Shown: piece after piece, positions 17,539 to 26,522 of the stretch
Position numbering within the stretch: position 1 is the first letter of the stretch
Layout of the letters: each line of letters opens with the position of its first letter
NCBI RefSeq assembly: GCF_036488675.1
Contig: NZ_CP133148.1
Location: forward strand, 3,896,001-3,960,000
From: Sinorhizobium chiapasense
Lineage (GTDB): Bacteria; Pseudomonadota; Alphaproteobacteria; Rhizobiales; Rhizobiaceae
Length of the DNA stretch: 64,000 nt
Reading direction: 5' to 3'
Translations under genes and position numbers: made by a program
The notes under the pieces: model-generated
Told to the model about the DNA's origin: nothing
Seen by the model: the letters and a program-made list of their open reading frames with translations, nothing else
Database searches by the model: none

Positions 17539-20500
17539 TCACTTTGTTGCGAGCTCTTCAAGGCTCCTGTCCAGCATCACGTCAGGCAGCACCTGGATTG
17601 CCGGTCCCTCGGTGAAGATCAGCGCGCAACGGAAGCGCAGCCCGGGGTAGAGCGGCTTGAGCAGTTCCCGGTAGATGGCAAGTTGCGTTCTGTAGACCGG
17701 CGGCACCTCCGCCAGCGACGTCGGCACCTGGCGATTGGTCTTGAAGTCCGCAATCGTCACCGTGTCACCGGAAACGGCCAGTCGGTCGATGCGACCCGAC
17801 ACCGCGAACTCGCGCCCACCGAGGGTGAGCGTTCCCATGACGGAGACTTCCGCCCGGCTGTGCGCGGCAAAGAGTGTCTGCAGGTCGGGATGGTCCAGCA
17901 AATCGATCACGGCGTCGGCAAGCGCCCGACGCTCCGGCTCGGCCCAGCGCGGGACCGAGCGCAGCAGATAGCGGTCGGCCGCCGCCGGGCGTTCCGCAGG
18001 ATCGATCGACGGGAGAACCTGCAGCAAGCGATGAAGGATCGCGCCGCGCAGCAGCGAGCGATTGGGTGCCGCCTTTTCCGTGAAGAGCGCCGATCCGACG
18101 ATCGAATCGCTGTCCGGATCATCGATGACTATGCCGGTGCCGGATGGGGTGAGCGGCCGCGGCAGCCGACGCGGCGACGGCAAGGGTGCCGAAAGCGTCG
18201 CGGGCAGGCCCGGCGCTCCGCGTTCTCCCTCGGCCCGCACACCCTCTGCCACGGGGGCGTCTATATGGGGATGCGTCTCGCGCCACGCGTGGCCCTCCCA
18301 CTCTTCGCCGCCCGCGCGGAACACCATGGGCGTCCCGCGTCCCTTGATATCCTGGGCCAGCGTCCCCCGGACCATGGCATGCCAGGTATCGGTATTCTCC
18401 CTCTGTCCGCGATAACCGCAAATGACGAGCCGGTCTGCGGCGCGCGTCATGCCGACATAGAGCAGACGCCGGTACTCCTCCTCGGCCAGCGCCTTCAGGC
18501 GCGTATTGTCGGCGTCGAGCAGGGAATTCGATCCGGAACCAGGCGCCCGCCAGACAGGTACGGTGACGACGGAACCATCGGCCCGCGGCTTTTCGAAAAG
18601 GCGCAGATCGGGAACATGTTGGCTGTTGAAGGCTTTTCCACCGCCGTCGACGTGGAAGACGACCGGCGCCTCCAGGCCCTTTGCCGCGTGCACGGTCATG
18701 ACGCGGACTTCGTCACGCTCCTTGTCCTGCTCGCGCTTGACCGTCGGCGCTTCGATCTCGAGCGTCGAGATGAACGCCTGCAACCCGGGCAAGCCCGCTC
18801 TTTCGTGATCGAGCGCGAAAGTGAGGAATTCGTCGAGAATGTCGCTGACCTCGCTGCCCAGCCGGGCAAGGAAAGCCGCTCTGCCGCCCAGAACACCCAG
18901 GATGCGGGCATAGAAATCGTGCGGCAGCATATGGCGGGCGAGATCGGAATACTGCGAGAGCGTGCGCGCGACCGCGTGGTATCGGCTCGTCTCGTCGATG
19001 CCGAGGCTCTGCAGGCGTTGCCAGAGGCTCTCGGTTTCCGCCCTTCCCGCCGCAAGCTCGAAAAGATCGTCCTCACCGAGATTGATGAGCGGACTTTTCA
19101 GCAGCGCGGCGAGAGAAAGGTCGTCCTCCGGCAAAAGGGCAAAGCGGCCGAGCGCCATCAGATCCTGAATCGCAATGTGGCTGGTCAGCACCAGGCGGTC
19201 GGCGCCCGCGACCGGGATGTTGTTTCTGCGCTTCAGCGCCCGCGTCAACGCATTGACGAAGGCGTCGCGCTTGCGAACGAGGACGATCACGTCACCCGGG
19301 CGCATCGGTCGGCGAACGCCCTTCTCGATGACGGTTTCCTTGCCGATCCATTCATCGAGAACCGCGGCGATGCGTCGGGCGAGAATGTTTGCCGGCGCGC
19401 GCTCGGGCGTCGCGTCGAACGCGGCCGTCCATTCCTCTTCGGCGAGCGTCGGTTCGGGCGCGATCACGTCCCATATGTCGACCGCGCCGGGGTGGCCGAT
19501 CCGGTTCGAGGCATGGACGATCGCCTCGTCCCGCGCGCTAAGCCCCTTGGCATTCGCCTTGTTGGCAAAGACCGTGTCGACCGCCGACAGGACGTCGATG
19601 GTCGAGCGGAAGGAAAGCTGCAGGCGGATCGGGCTGAAGTATTTTCCGCCAGCGCGCACGCGCCGCTCCGTCACAATGCTTTCGCGGGAGAAACGCTCCG
19701 GCCGTGCGCCCTGGAACGAATAGATCGATTGCTTCTCGTCGCCGACGGCGAAGATCGTCCGCTCGTCCACCCTCGCCGTCTCGCCGGCGAAGAAATCGGC
19801 GGCAAGCGACTGGATGATCGTCCATTGCGCCGGGCTCGTGTCCTGCGCCTCGTCGACGAGGATGTGGTCGATGCCCTGATCGAGCTTGTAGTGAACCCAG
19901 GCGCCGACGTCGCCGCGGGCGAGAAGCGCTGCCGTGCGGTTGATCAGATCGTCGAAGTCGAGCTGGCTGCGCGCCTTCTTGATTTCCTCGTAATCGCGGT
20001 TGAGCCTCGCGGCGAGGGTAAGAGCGGCCCGTGTCGCCTCGTACATCCTGACGATGCTGAGACGGTCGACGCAGGCGGCGACATGATCGCGCGCTTGCTC
20101 GACCAAGGGGGCGAGATCAGGCGCCTCGCGCCGCATCGCGGCGTTCAGAAACGTGGAGTCGGCCCTCGGCTTGCCGCCGCCGTTGAAGAAGAGCCCGAGC
20201 AGTCGACGATAGCGTTCCTCGGGATCGGCGAGTATTGCGACCGCCTTCAATCCTTCCGCAAACTCGACGGGCTTGGCGCCGCCCTTGCGTGCCGCGAGCT
20301 CGAGATATTGCTGAAGCGCCGCCCCGTTCAGGCCAGCCAGCGGCCAGACCTTCGCCAGCACACCTTCGGCGGTCTCGCCCGGCGCAATGGCAAGCGACGC
20401 ACGCAGATGCGCTTCCAATCCGCCGCGCTTTGAGGCGCGATCGAGAAAGGCTTGAATGGGCGTGCGATTGGCGACGATCGTCGCTAGCAGCCGTTCAAGA

Positions 20501-21105
20501 CCGGTATCGTCGGCGAGATCGAGAACCGTGGCAAAGGCGCCGGCTAGCTCTGCGTCGTTTGCCGCGGTAGCCGCCAGCAACGCGCGCCGGGCATCCGTGA
20601 GCAGGACCGCGGCGGCGCTGTCGTCGAGCACGGAAAAATGCCCGGCGACATTGGCTTCGAGCGGAAACTGATGCAGGAGCGCTTCGCAGAACGCGTGGAT
20701 CGTCTGGATCTTCAGGCCGCCGGGTGTCTCAAGGGCGGCGGCGAACAACCGCCGCGCCTCTTGGATTTTCACGGCCGATGGCCGGGCGCCTTCGATCGCT
20801 TCGATACGCCTCTCAAGAGCGGGGTCGTCAAGCGTCGCCCATTCGGCCAGGCGCTCGAAGATCCGGTTCGACATTTCCGAAGCGGCGGCCTTCGTGTAAG
20901 TGAGGCAGAGAATTGCAGAGGGGCGGCAGCCAGCGAGCAGCAGGCGGATGACGCGCTGGGTCAGGACATGCGTCTTACCCGATCCGGCATTGGCGGAAAC
21001 CCAGGCCGAGCGCGCCGGATCGGAGGCAAGCGATTGCCGCTCCGTCGTCCAGTCGAGCCAAGCCCGGGGCGTCGTTTCTCGAGGCCCGAAAGTATCATCC
21101 CTCAT
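17539..21105 (-). CDS. addA: Double-strand-break repair helicase-nuclease AddA
   Basis: A 1188-residue UvrD-like helicase with a C-terminal RecB-type nuclease domain. Walker A SANAGSGKTHVL is near residue 37. Motif II is DHILVDEAQDTSPAQW, motif III-like FAVGDEKQSIYSFQGA, and motif VI includes RLLYVGMTRAADRLVI. The C-terminal nuclease shows VTIADFKTNRQVP (Asp and Lys of the PD-(D/E)xK site). Together with AddB it resects DNA ends to load RecA in alphaproteobacteria. ATG 21105 (MRDDTFG) has GAGGA nine bases upstream; it overlaps the addB 3' end by 11 bases. Confidence 0.95.
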   Translation of the reverse strand: MRDDTFGPRETTPRAWLDWTTERQSLASDPARSAWVSANAGSGKTHVLTQRVIRLLLAGCRPSAILCLTYTKAAASEMSNRIFERLAEWATLDDPALERRIEAIEGARPSAVKIQEARRLFAAALETPGGLKIQTIHAFCEALLHQFPLEANVAGHFSVLDDSAAAVLLTDARRALLAATAANDAELAGAFATVLDLADDTGLERLLATIVANRTPIQAFLDRASKRGGLEAHLRASLAIAPGETAEGVLAKVWPLAGLNGAALQQYLELAARKGGAKPVEFAEGLKAVAILADPEERYRRLLGLFFNGGGKPRADSTFLNAAMRREAPDLAPLVEQARDHVAACVDRLSIVRMYEATRAALTLAARLNRDYEEIKKARSQLDFDDLINRTAALLARGDVGAWVHYKLDQGIDHILVDEAQDTSPAQWTIIQSLAADFFAGETARVDERTIFAVGDEKQSIYSFQGARPERFSRESIVTERRVRAGGKYFSPIRLQLSFRSTIDVLSAVDTVFANKANAKGLSARDEAIVHASNRIGHPGAVDIWDVIAPEPTLAEEEWTAAFDATPERAPANILARRIAAVLDEWIGKETVIEKGVRRPMRPGDVIVLVRKRDAFVNALTRALKRRNNIPVAGADRLVLTSHIAIQDLMALGRFALLPEDDLSLAALLKSPLINLGEDDLFELAAGRAETESLWQRLQSLGIDETSRYHAVARTLSQYSDLARHMLPHDFYARILGVLGGRAAFLARLGSEVSDILDEFLTFALDHERAGLPGLQAFISTLEIEAPTVKREQDKERDEVRVMTVHAAKGLEAPVVFHVDGGGKAFNSQHVPDLRLFEKPRADGSVVTVPVWRAPGSGSNSLLDADNTRLKALAEEEYRRLLYVGMTRAADRLVICGYRGQRENTDTWHAMVRGTLAQDIKGRGTPMVFRAGGEEWEGHAWRETHPHIDAPVAEGVRAEGERGAPGLPATLSAPLPSPRRLPRPLTPSGTGIVIDDPDSDSIVGSALFTEKAAPNRSLLRGAILHRLLQVLPSIDPAERPAAADRYLLRSVPRWAEPERRALADAVIDLLDHPDLQTLFAAHSRAEVSVMGTLTLGGREFAVSGRIDRLAVSGDTVTIADFKTNRQVPTSLAEVPPVYRTQLAIYRELLKPLYPGLRFRCALIFTEGPAIQVLPDVMLDRSLEELATK

Positions 21106-24100
21106 CGGCATCGTCCTCGCCTTCGGCGGTCGCCCATTCGGCAACACGCGCCAGATGATCGTATTCGCCTCCGTAGTCGCGCTCCTTCTGCACGATCAGG
21201 CGCGAAACGAAGCCGTGGCGGCCGGTCATCAGTGCCGCGAGCAGTTTCCGCAATTCGGTGAGCGATTCTTCCGCCAGTTGGTCGGCGGATTTCGTTTCCT
21301 TTTGCCTGCCACCCTCGTTGTTGACGGGATCGACGCTGAAGCGGTTGCCGGGTTTCAGGCGGACGTAGAGAAGCGCATTCGGTTCGGCGCGTCCCGTCGC
21401 GCCGAAGGCTCCGGCCTTGAGGGCGGCGGCCTCGAGCGAAAGCTGCGGGTCGAGCAAACTGCGCGCCTCCTTGGGCGAGGGACTGGAGCCGGTTTTGTAG
21501 TCGATGATGTCGATGGTGCCGTCCGGACGCTGATCGAGGCGATCGGCAACGCCGGTCAGCCGGATATCCGCAAGGCCGATATCCATGGATGCGGAAACCT
21601 CGGTGAAAGATTTCAGAATACTCTTCCGGCGGTCGCGCTCCCAGGCGAGGAATGCCTTCCCGACGGCGGCAAAACGCGGGCGCCAGATCGTGTCGATATG
21701 CGGCGGGAGCCCTTCCTCGTCGAAGGCTTCGTTGAGCAGTCTCGTCATCACCGCTTCCGCTTCGGATGATGCCGGATCGAAGCCGCCCCTGACGAAGCGA
21801 TCGACGATTCGATGGTAGAGCGTTCCACGCTCGGCGGCCCCCGGATCACGATTGAACGGATCGATCGGCTGCAAGCGCAGAATCCGCCGTGCATAGACGG
21901 CGTAAGGATCGCGACGGAGGCGAGTCACTTCGCTGAAGGAATACTTGCGCGGCTGCAGCTCGGCGGGGGGCTTCGGCTCCGGCCGCGTCGCAAGCGGCTG
22001 GCTTTCGCCTTCATCGAGAATGCGCGCCCAGTGCAAATAGTCCGCACCGTTGGACTTGATGAGTTGCGTCAGTCCATCGCCGCCGAGCGCCTGCAGGCGC
22101 TGCAGCCACCTCGAAGCGACGGTCGGTGCCGAACCCTGGCGCATGGAGCGCGAAAGGATCAGACGGCGCGTGCCGCAGGCCATCTGAAAATCGTGGGCGA
22201 GCTGGCCGATACGCCGTTCCGGCGGTTCGAGGCCGATTCCGGATTTCATCGTCCGCGACAGGAAAGGGTCGTTTGACGTCTGTCCCGGCCAAGTGCCTTC
22301 GTTCATGCCGCCGAGCACCACGAGGTCCATGCTTTGCAGGCGCGATTCCAACGCACCAAAGATGAAGACGCGGGGATGCCGCATCGATCGGGGCTTGACC
22401 GCCTCGCTTGCCGCAAGCGCTTCGACGATGTCGCACCATTGCGGTCCGTCGGCGTTCATCTGACCTTCCGTCTCGATGATGCCTTTGAGAAGCGTTGCCA
22501 GTGTTTCGCCGGCTTCCGTCGACCAAAGGTCGCCAAGGCGGCCGCGTTCGTCCACGCAAACGGCTTCCAACGCGCGACCCGTTCGCTCCGCCCAGTCGGC
22601 AAGCGTGAGAACCTTGGACTGAGGCTGGCCGTCGATGCGAAGCACGGAAGCGCTTGCCAAGGGTTCGGCGGCCAACGCAATGCGCTCGGCGAGTTTGCGG
22701 GCGGCCGCTATATCCTCCTCGTTGAGGCGACTCTGCCACGGGGGAGGATGGCGATCATGCTTTCGCTTTTCGAGCGCCTGCTCGATCAGCGGGCCAAGTG
22801 CCGAAATCCCGGCGCTGCCGGTACCACCGCGCAGCGCCAGCAGTTCCAGCGCATCGGCGGCGCGGCGGACACCCTCGGTTGTCTCGCCAAAGCGGGCGAG
22901 CGGGTGCTTGAGGAGAGCGACGAGGGGCACCGGATCGCCCGGCCGCAACGCCGCTTCCAGCAACAAACGGACGACGGCGCCGGCGGCCGTGGCGGCGAGC
23001 GGTGTGCCGGCGGAATCGTCGGCCTCGATGCCAAAACGGGCGAGTTCCGCCCCGACGCGGCGCGCAAGCCCCCGATCCGGGGTGATCAACGCCGCCTGGC
23101 TTTCGTCGTCGTCGGCGAGCGCGAGCCTGAGTGTGATGGCGATGGCCGTTGCCTCTTCCCGCTCATTTGCCGTCTCGATCAGTGCGACGTCCGAGAAGGC
23201 CGAGAGAAGCCTTGCCTGATCGAAGTCTTCACGCGCGCGGGTCCAGCTGTCGGTCGCCCTTGCCGGAAGCAGGGCGCGCGAAAAAACCATGCTGCGATAG
23301 TCGAGGGAGCCATCGGCCGGCTCGAGAGTGAGAACATCGCGTCGCCCGATGCCCATGCGTTTCAGCAGCCGGTAGAAGCCGTATTGCGGGTGGCTGCGGC
23401 TTGCCGGATCTTTTGTGACGCCGCTCGAAGCATCGCCGACGATCAGCTCCCATTCCGTATCGCTCATCGTCTGATCGAGGCCCGGCAGAACGATGGTGCC
23501 GTTCGGCAGCCTGCTCACGGCTGCGATCAGCGCGGCCGTCACCGGGATCGAGCCGGTCGAGCCAGCGATGATGATCGGCCCGCCCACCTTGCCGGCGGCG
23601 ATGCGCTGTGTTTCTGCCTTGAGAATGGCATTGCGGTGGCGCGAGGGCGAGGATTGCTTGAGTTCGTCCAGCCGCTCCGGCCAGTAGGTGCGGGCGATCT
23701 TCAGGAAGGCAAGCGTCAACTGCCACCAGAGCGCATGTTCGCCGGCGTCGAGCTCATCGAGGGCTTCCCAGTCGAGTTCCTCGGTTTCGACGGCGTCGAT
23801 CAGGTCGGCGAGATTGCGCGCGAGCCAAATGGCATCGGCGGGGCTCGCCGGCGCGATCAGCGGACTTTCGCCATGGATATCGAGCACCGCCTGCGGCAGC
23901 TGGTTGCGCCAGGCGAGAATGAGGCGGCCGAGTTCGATCAGGCGTGCCGTGCCGGAAAGCGGCGGGGCGAGATCGAGAATTGCCGGCATCTCGGCGTCGA
24001 AAAAACCGCTGTCGTCGTCCGTCTCGCCGAGTGCGCGGATCATCGGCAGGATGGCCGAGCGACCGCCGAGCAGATCGACGAATTCCGAGCGAAGCACACG

Positions 24101-24271
24101 CGCCGAGCGTCGTGTGGGAACGAAGATCGTCACGCCGGCAAGCATCAGGGGATCCGCGGGATCGTACTTGAAACCCGGGACGAGCCCGCCGTCGCAGAGC
24201 TTTCGGGCCAAAGTCCTCAGGAACGGCAGGCCGGCGGGGATCGAAAAGACGTTCGAGGCGTGGCCGGGCAT
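21095..24271 (-). CDS. addB: Double-strand-break repair protein AddB
   Basis: A 1058-residue partner of AddA (alphaproteobacterial AddB type). The N-terminal half is an inactive helicase-like fold. The C-terminal nuclease has FSEVTRLRRDPYAVYARRIL and later IDIIDYKTGSSPSP, whose Asp/Lys form the PD-(D/E)xK active site. The four-Cys iron-sulfur cluster of Bacillus-type AddB is not evident around the nuclease. The gene begins one base after the nucleotidyltransferase stop and overlaps addA, so all three are probably translated from one mRNA. Confidence 0.93.
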   Translation of the reverse strand: MPGHASNVFSIPAGLPFLRTLARKLCDGGLVPGFKYDPADPLMLAGVTIFVPTRRSARVLRSEFVDLLGGRSAILPMIRALGETDDDSGFFDAEMPAILDLAPPLSGTARLIELGRLILAWRNQLPQAVLDIHGESPLIAPASPADAIWLARNLADLIDAVETEELDWEALDELDAGEHALWWQLTLAFLKIARTYWPERLDELKQSSPSRHRNAILKAETQRIAAGKVGGPIIIAGSTGSIPVTAALIAAVSRLPNGTIVLPGLDQTMSDTEWELIVGDASSGVTKDPASRSHPQYGFYRLLKRMGIGRRDVLTLEPADGSLDYRSMVFSRALLPARATDSWTRAREDFDQARLLSAFSDVALIETANEREEATAIAITLRLALADDDESQAALITPDRGLARRVGAELARFGIEADDSAGTPLAATAAGAVVRLLLEAALRPGDPVPLVALLKHPLARFGETTEGVRRAADALELLALRGGTGSAGISALGPLIEQALEKRKHDRHPPPWQSRLNEEDIAAARKLAERIALAAEPLASASVLRIDGQPQSKVLTLADWAERTGRALEAVCVDERGRLGDLWSTEAGETLATLLKGIIETEGQMNADGPQWCDIVEALAASEAVKPRSMRHPRVFIFGALESRLQSMDLVVLGGMNEGTWPGQTSNDPFLSRTMKSGIGLEPPERRIGQLAHDFQMACGTRRLILSRSMRQGSAPTVASRWLQRLQALGGDGLTQLIKSNGADYLHWARILDEGESQPLATRPEPKPPAELQPRKYSFSEVTRLRRDPYAVYARRILRLQPIDPFNRDPGAAERGTLYHRIVDRFVRGGFDPASSEAEAVMTRLLNEAFDEEGLPPHIDTIWRPRFAAVGKAFLAWERDRRKSILKSFTEVSASMDIGLADIRLTGVADRLDQRPDGTIDIIDYKTGSSPSPKEARSLLDPQLSLEAAALKAGAFGATGRAEPNALLYVRLKPGNRFSVDPVNNEGGRQKETKSADQLAEESLTELRKLLAALMTGRHGFVSRLIVQKERDYGGEYDHLARVAEWATAEGEDDADEG

Positions 24272-24272
24272 C

Positions 24273-25004
24273 CTATCCTCCCGGCTGGAAACGGCGCACG
24301 GCCGCCTCGGCTTCAGCGATCGCTTCCGGTGTTCCGACCGTCATCCAGTGGCCGTCGAGCATCAACCCGAAGAGGCGCCCCCTGGCGATCGCGTGGTCGA
24401 AATAGATGTTGAGGTTGAAGGCATCGCTCGGCGCATCGGCGAAGAGGCGCGACTCCATGGCGATCGCGCCGGCATAGACTACTGGATTTTCCATGCCTTC
24501 CTCGTAACGCGCGAGCCTGCCGTCCTGAGCGAGCGAAAAATCTTTCTTGCCGTTGTGTCCGGTCGTGTCTTCGAGCCGCACGCAGAGGAGCGCCATGTCC
24601 ATCCTCTGCGGATCGAAGAACTCGGTAAGCCTTTGAAGGTTGCTCGGCTCACCGGCGTTTTCGCCGACCCAGAAGAGATCGGCATTCATGACGATCAGCG
24701 GCCCGTCGTCCAGCAGTTTCAGTCCCTTGGCGAGCCCGCCCCCCGAATTCATCAGGGCGTCCCGCTCGTCCGAAATCAGGATATCCGGCGTCTCTCGGCG
24801 ACGGAGATGCTCTTCCATCTGGTCGGCGAAGTGGTGGACGTTCACCGCCGCCTTGGTCACGCCGGCGGCCGCCAGGATGTCCAGCACGTAGTCGATCATC
24901 GGCTTGCCGGCGATCTTGACCAGGGGTTTCGGCAGTGTATCGGTGATTGGCCGAAGGCGGGTGCCCAGTCCGGCCGCAAGCACCATAGCATTGGTGATGG
25001 GCAT
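24273..25004 (-). CDS. murU: Sugar-1-phosphate nucleotidyltransferase, MurU-like
   Basis: A 243-residue nucleotidyltransferase. The signature MVLAAGLGTRLRPITDTLPKPLVKI is at the N-terminus; MNADLFWV supplies the metal-binding Asp. The closest functional model is MurU (N-acetylmuramate alpha-1-phosphate uridylyltransferase), which with the kinase AmgK returns recycled MurNAc directly to UDP-MurNAc, bypassing the fosfomycin-sensitive de novo step. An AmgK-type kinase domain is encoded nine bases upstream, which supports this role over other sugar nucleotidyltransferases. Confidence 0.82.
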   Translation of the reverse strand: MPITNAMVLAAGLGTRLRPITDTLPKPLVKIAGKPMIDYVLDILAAAGVTKAAVNVHHFADQMEEHLRRRETPDILISDERDALMNSGGGLAKGLKLLDDGPLIVMNADLFWVGENAGEPSNLQRLTEFFDPQRMDMALLCVRLEDTTGHNGKKDFSLAQDGRLARYEEGMENPVVYAGAIAMESRLFADAPSDAFNLNIYFDHAIARGRLFGLMLDGHWMTVGTPEAIAEAEAAVRRFQPGG

Positions 25005-25013
25005 GATTTCCTG

Positions 25014-26522
25014 TCAGTTGGCTGATTCGCTAGCCAAGATTCCAGCCTTAATGCACCAATCGCGCAAGGGCGTCAGCACCTCATGGCCGAGCGCACGGCT
25101 CAGATAGGCGAAGGTGCGTGGCATATGCTTCATGTAACCGGGCTTGCCGTCACGCTGCATCAGCCGCACCCAGATGCCGGCGAGCTTGCAGTTGCGTTGC
25201 GCCGACATCAGGTGCCAGTCGCGAAGGAAGGTTGCCTCGTCGAATGGGCCGGAGGCTTTGCGCTCGGAGAGATAGGCGTCAATCAGCCGGTCGGCTAGGT
25301 CCTGGTCGATGGTCACGCGCGCATCCTGCGTAAGCGAGGCGACGTCATAGGCGGTCGGACCGATCATTGCGTCCTGGAAGTCGATGATGCCGACGCGGCC
25401 GAGCCCTTCACGGTCCGGCCGCCAAAGAATGTTCGGCGAGTGAAAATCGCGCAGCAGCAGGTTCTTCTCGGCCGATGCAAGAACATCGATCAGTTGATCC
25501 CATATGGCGAAGTACTCTTTACGCTCGCTGTCGGACGCCGCTTCGCCGCGCTTCCATGGCAGGTACCAGTCGATCAGCAGGCTCGCCTCGATCTTGATCG
25601 CCGTGCGGTCGAAATCGGGGATGCGATGGATGAGGCCATCGCCAATGGCGATCTCGCGCGTCAGCGGTTCACCGTGAAGACGGGCGAGCAACCGCACGCT
25701 TTCGAGGTAGCGCTCCACAACCGGTCTTCCGTCGGCGTCGAGAATACCCTCGGAGCCCAGGTCCTCGATCAGCAGGATGCCCTTGTCGAGGTCGCGGGCG
25801 TAGATTGCCGGCGCGGCAAAGCCGTGTCCGCGCAGCAGCTTGGAAATCCCGACGAAGGGAACGACATCCTCGGCAAGGTGCGCAAGTTGCTGATAGTATT
25901 TTCCGTCCTGGAGAATGGGGCCGGGCTTATGCCTAGGCGCATCCATCAGAACCTTCGCCGGCTCACCGTCCGTGTCGATCCGCTCATAGGCCCTGATCGA
26001 AGCGTCGCCGCTCAGGTGCCGGCGCCGGGCCGTCGCATAGCCGTTTTGCGAGAGGAAACTGCGGATCGCGAGCGAGCGGGAAATACGCTCGAACGAAGCG
26101 TCGGGCGCGGAAATGGCAAGCTGGCGCCCGTCGTCATGATGGGCGAAGACGAGCGTGATCCGGTCGGAAGGAAGCGCTTCGTCCCCTTTTTCCGGCCATT
26201 CGACAAGACAGATCCCTTCGGAAAGGGCCTCGTCGAAGCCGAGTTCGTCGAGTTCCCAAGCGTCGGCGAGACGATAGAGGTCAAAATGGGCGACGGGGAT
26301 GCGCAGGTCGTAGTTCTGGACGAGCGTGAAGGTGGGGCTCGGCACTTCGAGCGCCTCGTCGTCGGCGACCGCGCGGATCAGGGCGCGCGCGAAGGTCGAT
26401 TTTCCCGCGCCGAGATCGCCCGACAAGGCGACGCAATCGCCGGCCTTCAGCGCCAGCGCCAGGTCTTCGCCAAGCTCGATGGTGGCTGCCTCGTCCTTCA
26501 GGAACCGTTGCAGATGCTTCAT
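25014..26522 (-). CDS. TsaE - AmgK-type kinase fusion
   Basis: A 502-residue two-domain protein. Residues ~1-150 are TsaE, the ATPase of the tRNA threonylcarbamoyl-adenosine (t6A) machinery: P-loop SGDLGAGKSTFARALI, VPSPTFTLVQNY and FDLYRLADAWELDELGF. Residues ~165-500 are an aminoglycoside-phosphotransferase-fold kinase resembling AmgK (anomeric MurNAc/GlcNAc kinase): GDASIRAYERI, catalytic LLLRDFHSPNILW and metal-binding IIDFQDAMIGPTAYD. The start ATG overlaps the divL stop (TAATG), so it is coupled to divL. As I recall, this fusion is annotated in other Rhizobiales, so it is probably genuine; no frameshift or linker stop is seen. Confidence 0.88.
   Translation of the reverse strand: MKHLQRFLKDEAATIELGEDLALALKAGDCVALSGDLGAGKSTFARALIRAVADDEALEVPSPTFTLVQNYDLRIPVAHFDLYRLADAWELDELGFDEALSEGICLVEWPEKGDEALPSDRITLVFAHHDDGRQLAISAPDASFERISRSLAIRSFLSQNGYATARRRHLSGDASIRAYERIDTDGEPAKVLMDAPRHKPGPILQDGKYYQQLAHLAEDVVPFVGISKLLRGHGFAAPAIYARDLDKGILLIEDLGSEGILDADGRPVVERYLESVRLLARLHGEPLTREIAIGDGLIHRIPDFDRTAIKIEASLLIDWYLPWKRGEAASDSERKEYFAIWDQLIDVLASAEKNLLLRDFHSPNILWRPDREGLGRVGIIDFQDAMIGPTAYDVASLTQDARVTIDQDLADRLIDAYLSERKASGPFDEATFLRDWHLMSAQRNCKLAGIWVRLMQRDGKPGYMKHMPRTFAYLSRALGHEVLTPLRDWCIKAGILASESAN

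Noticed and set aside
17683..20433. A 916-codon open frame on the plus strand across addA
   Set aside because: It is the antisense of a well-supported addA, has an Arg/Asp/Val-rich composition without domains, and arises from high third-position GC.
22334..24412. A 692-codon plus-strand frame across addB
   Set aside because: Antisense shadow of addB with no recognisable motif or ribosome site.
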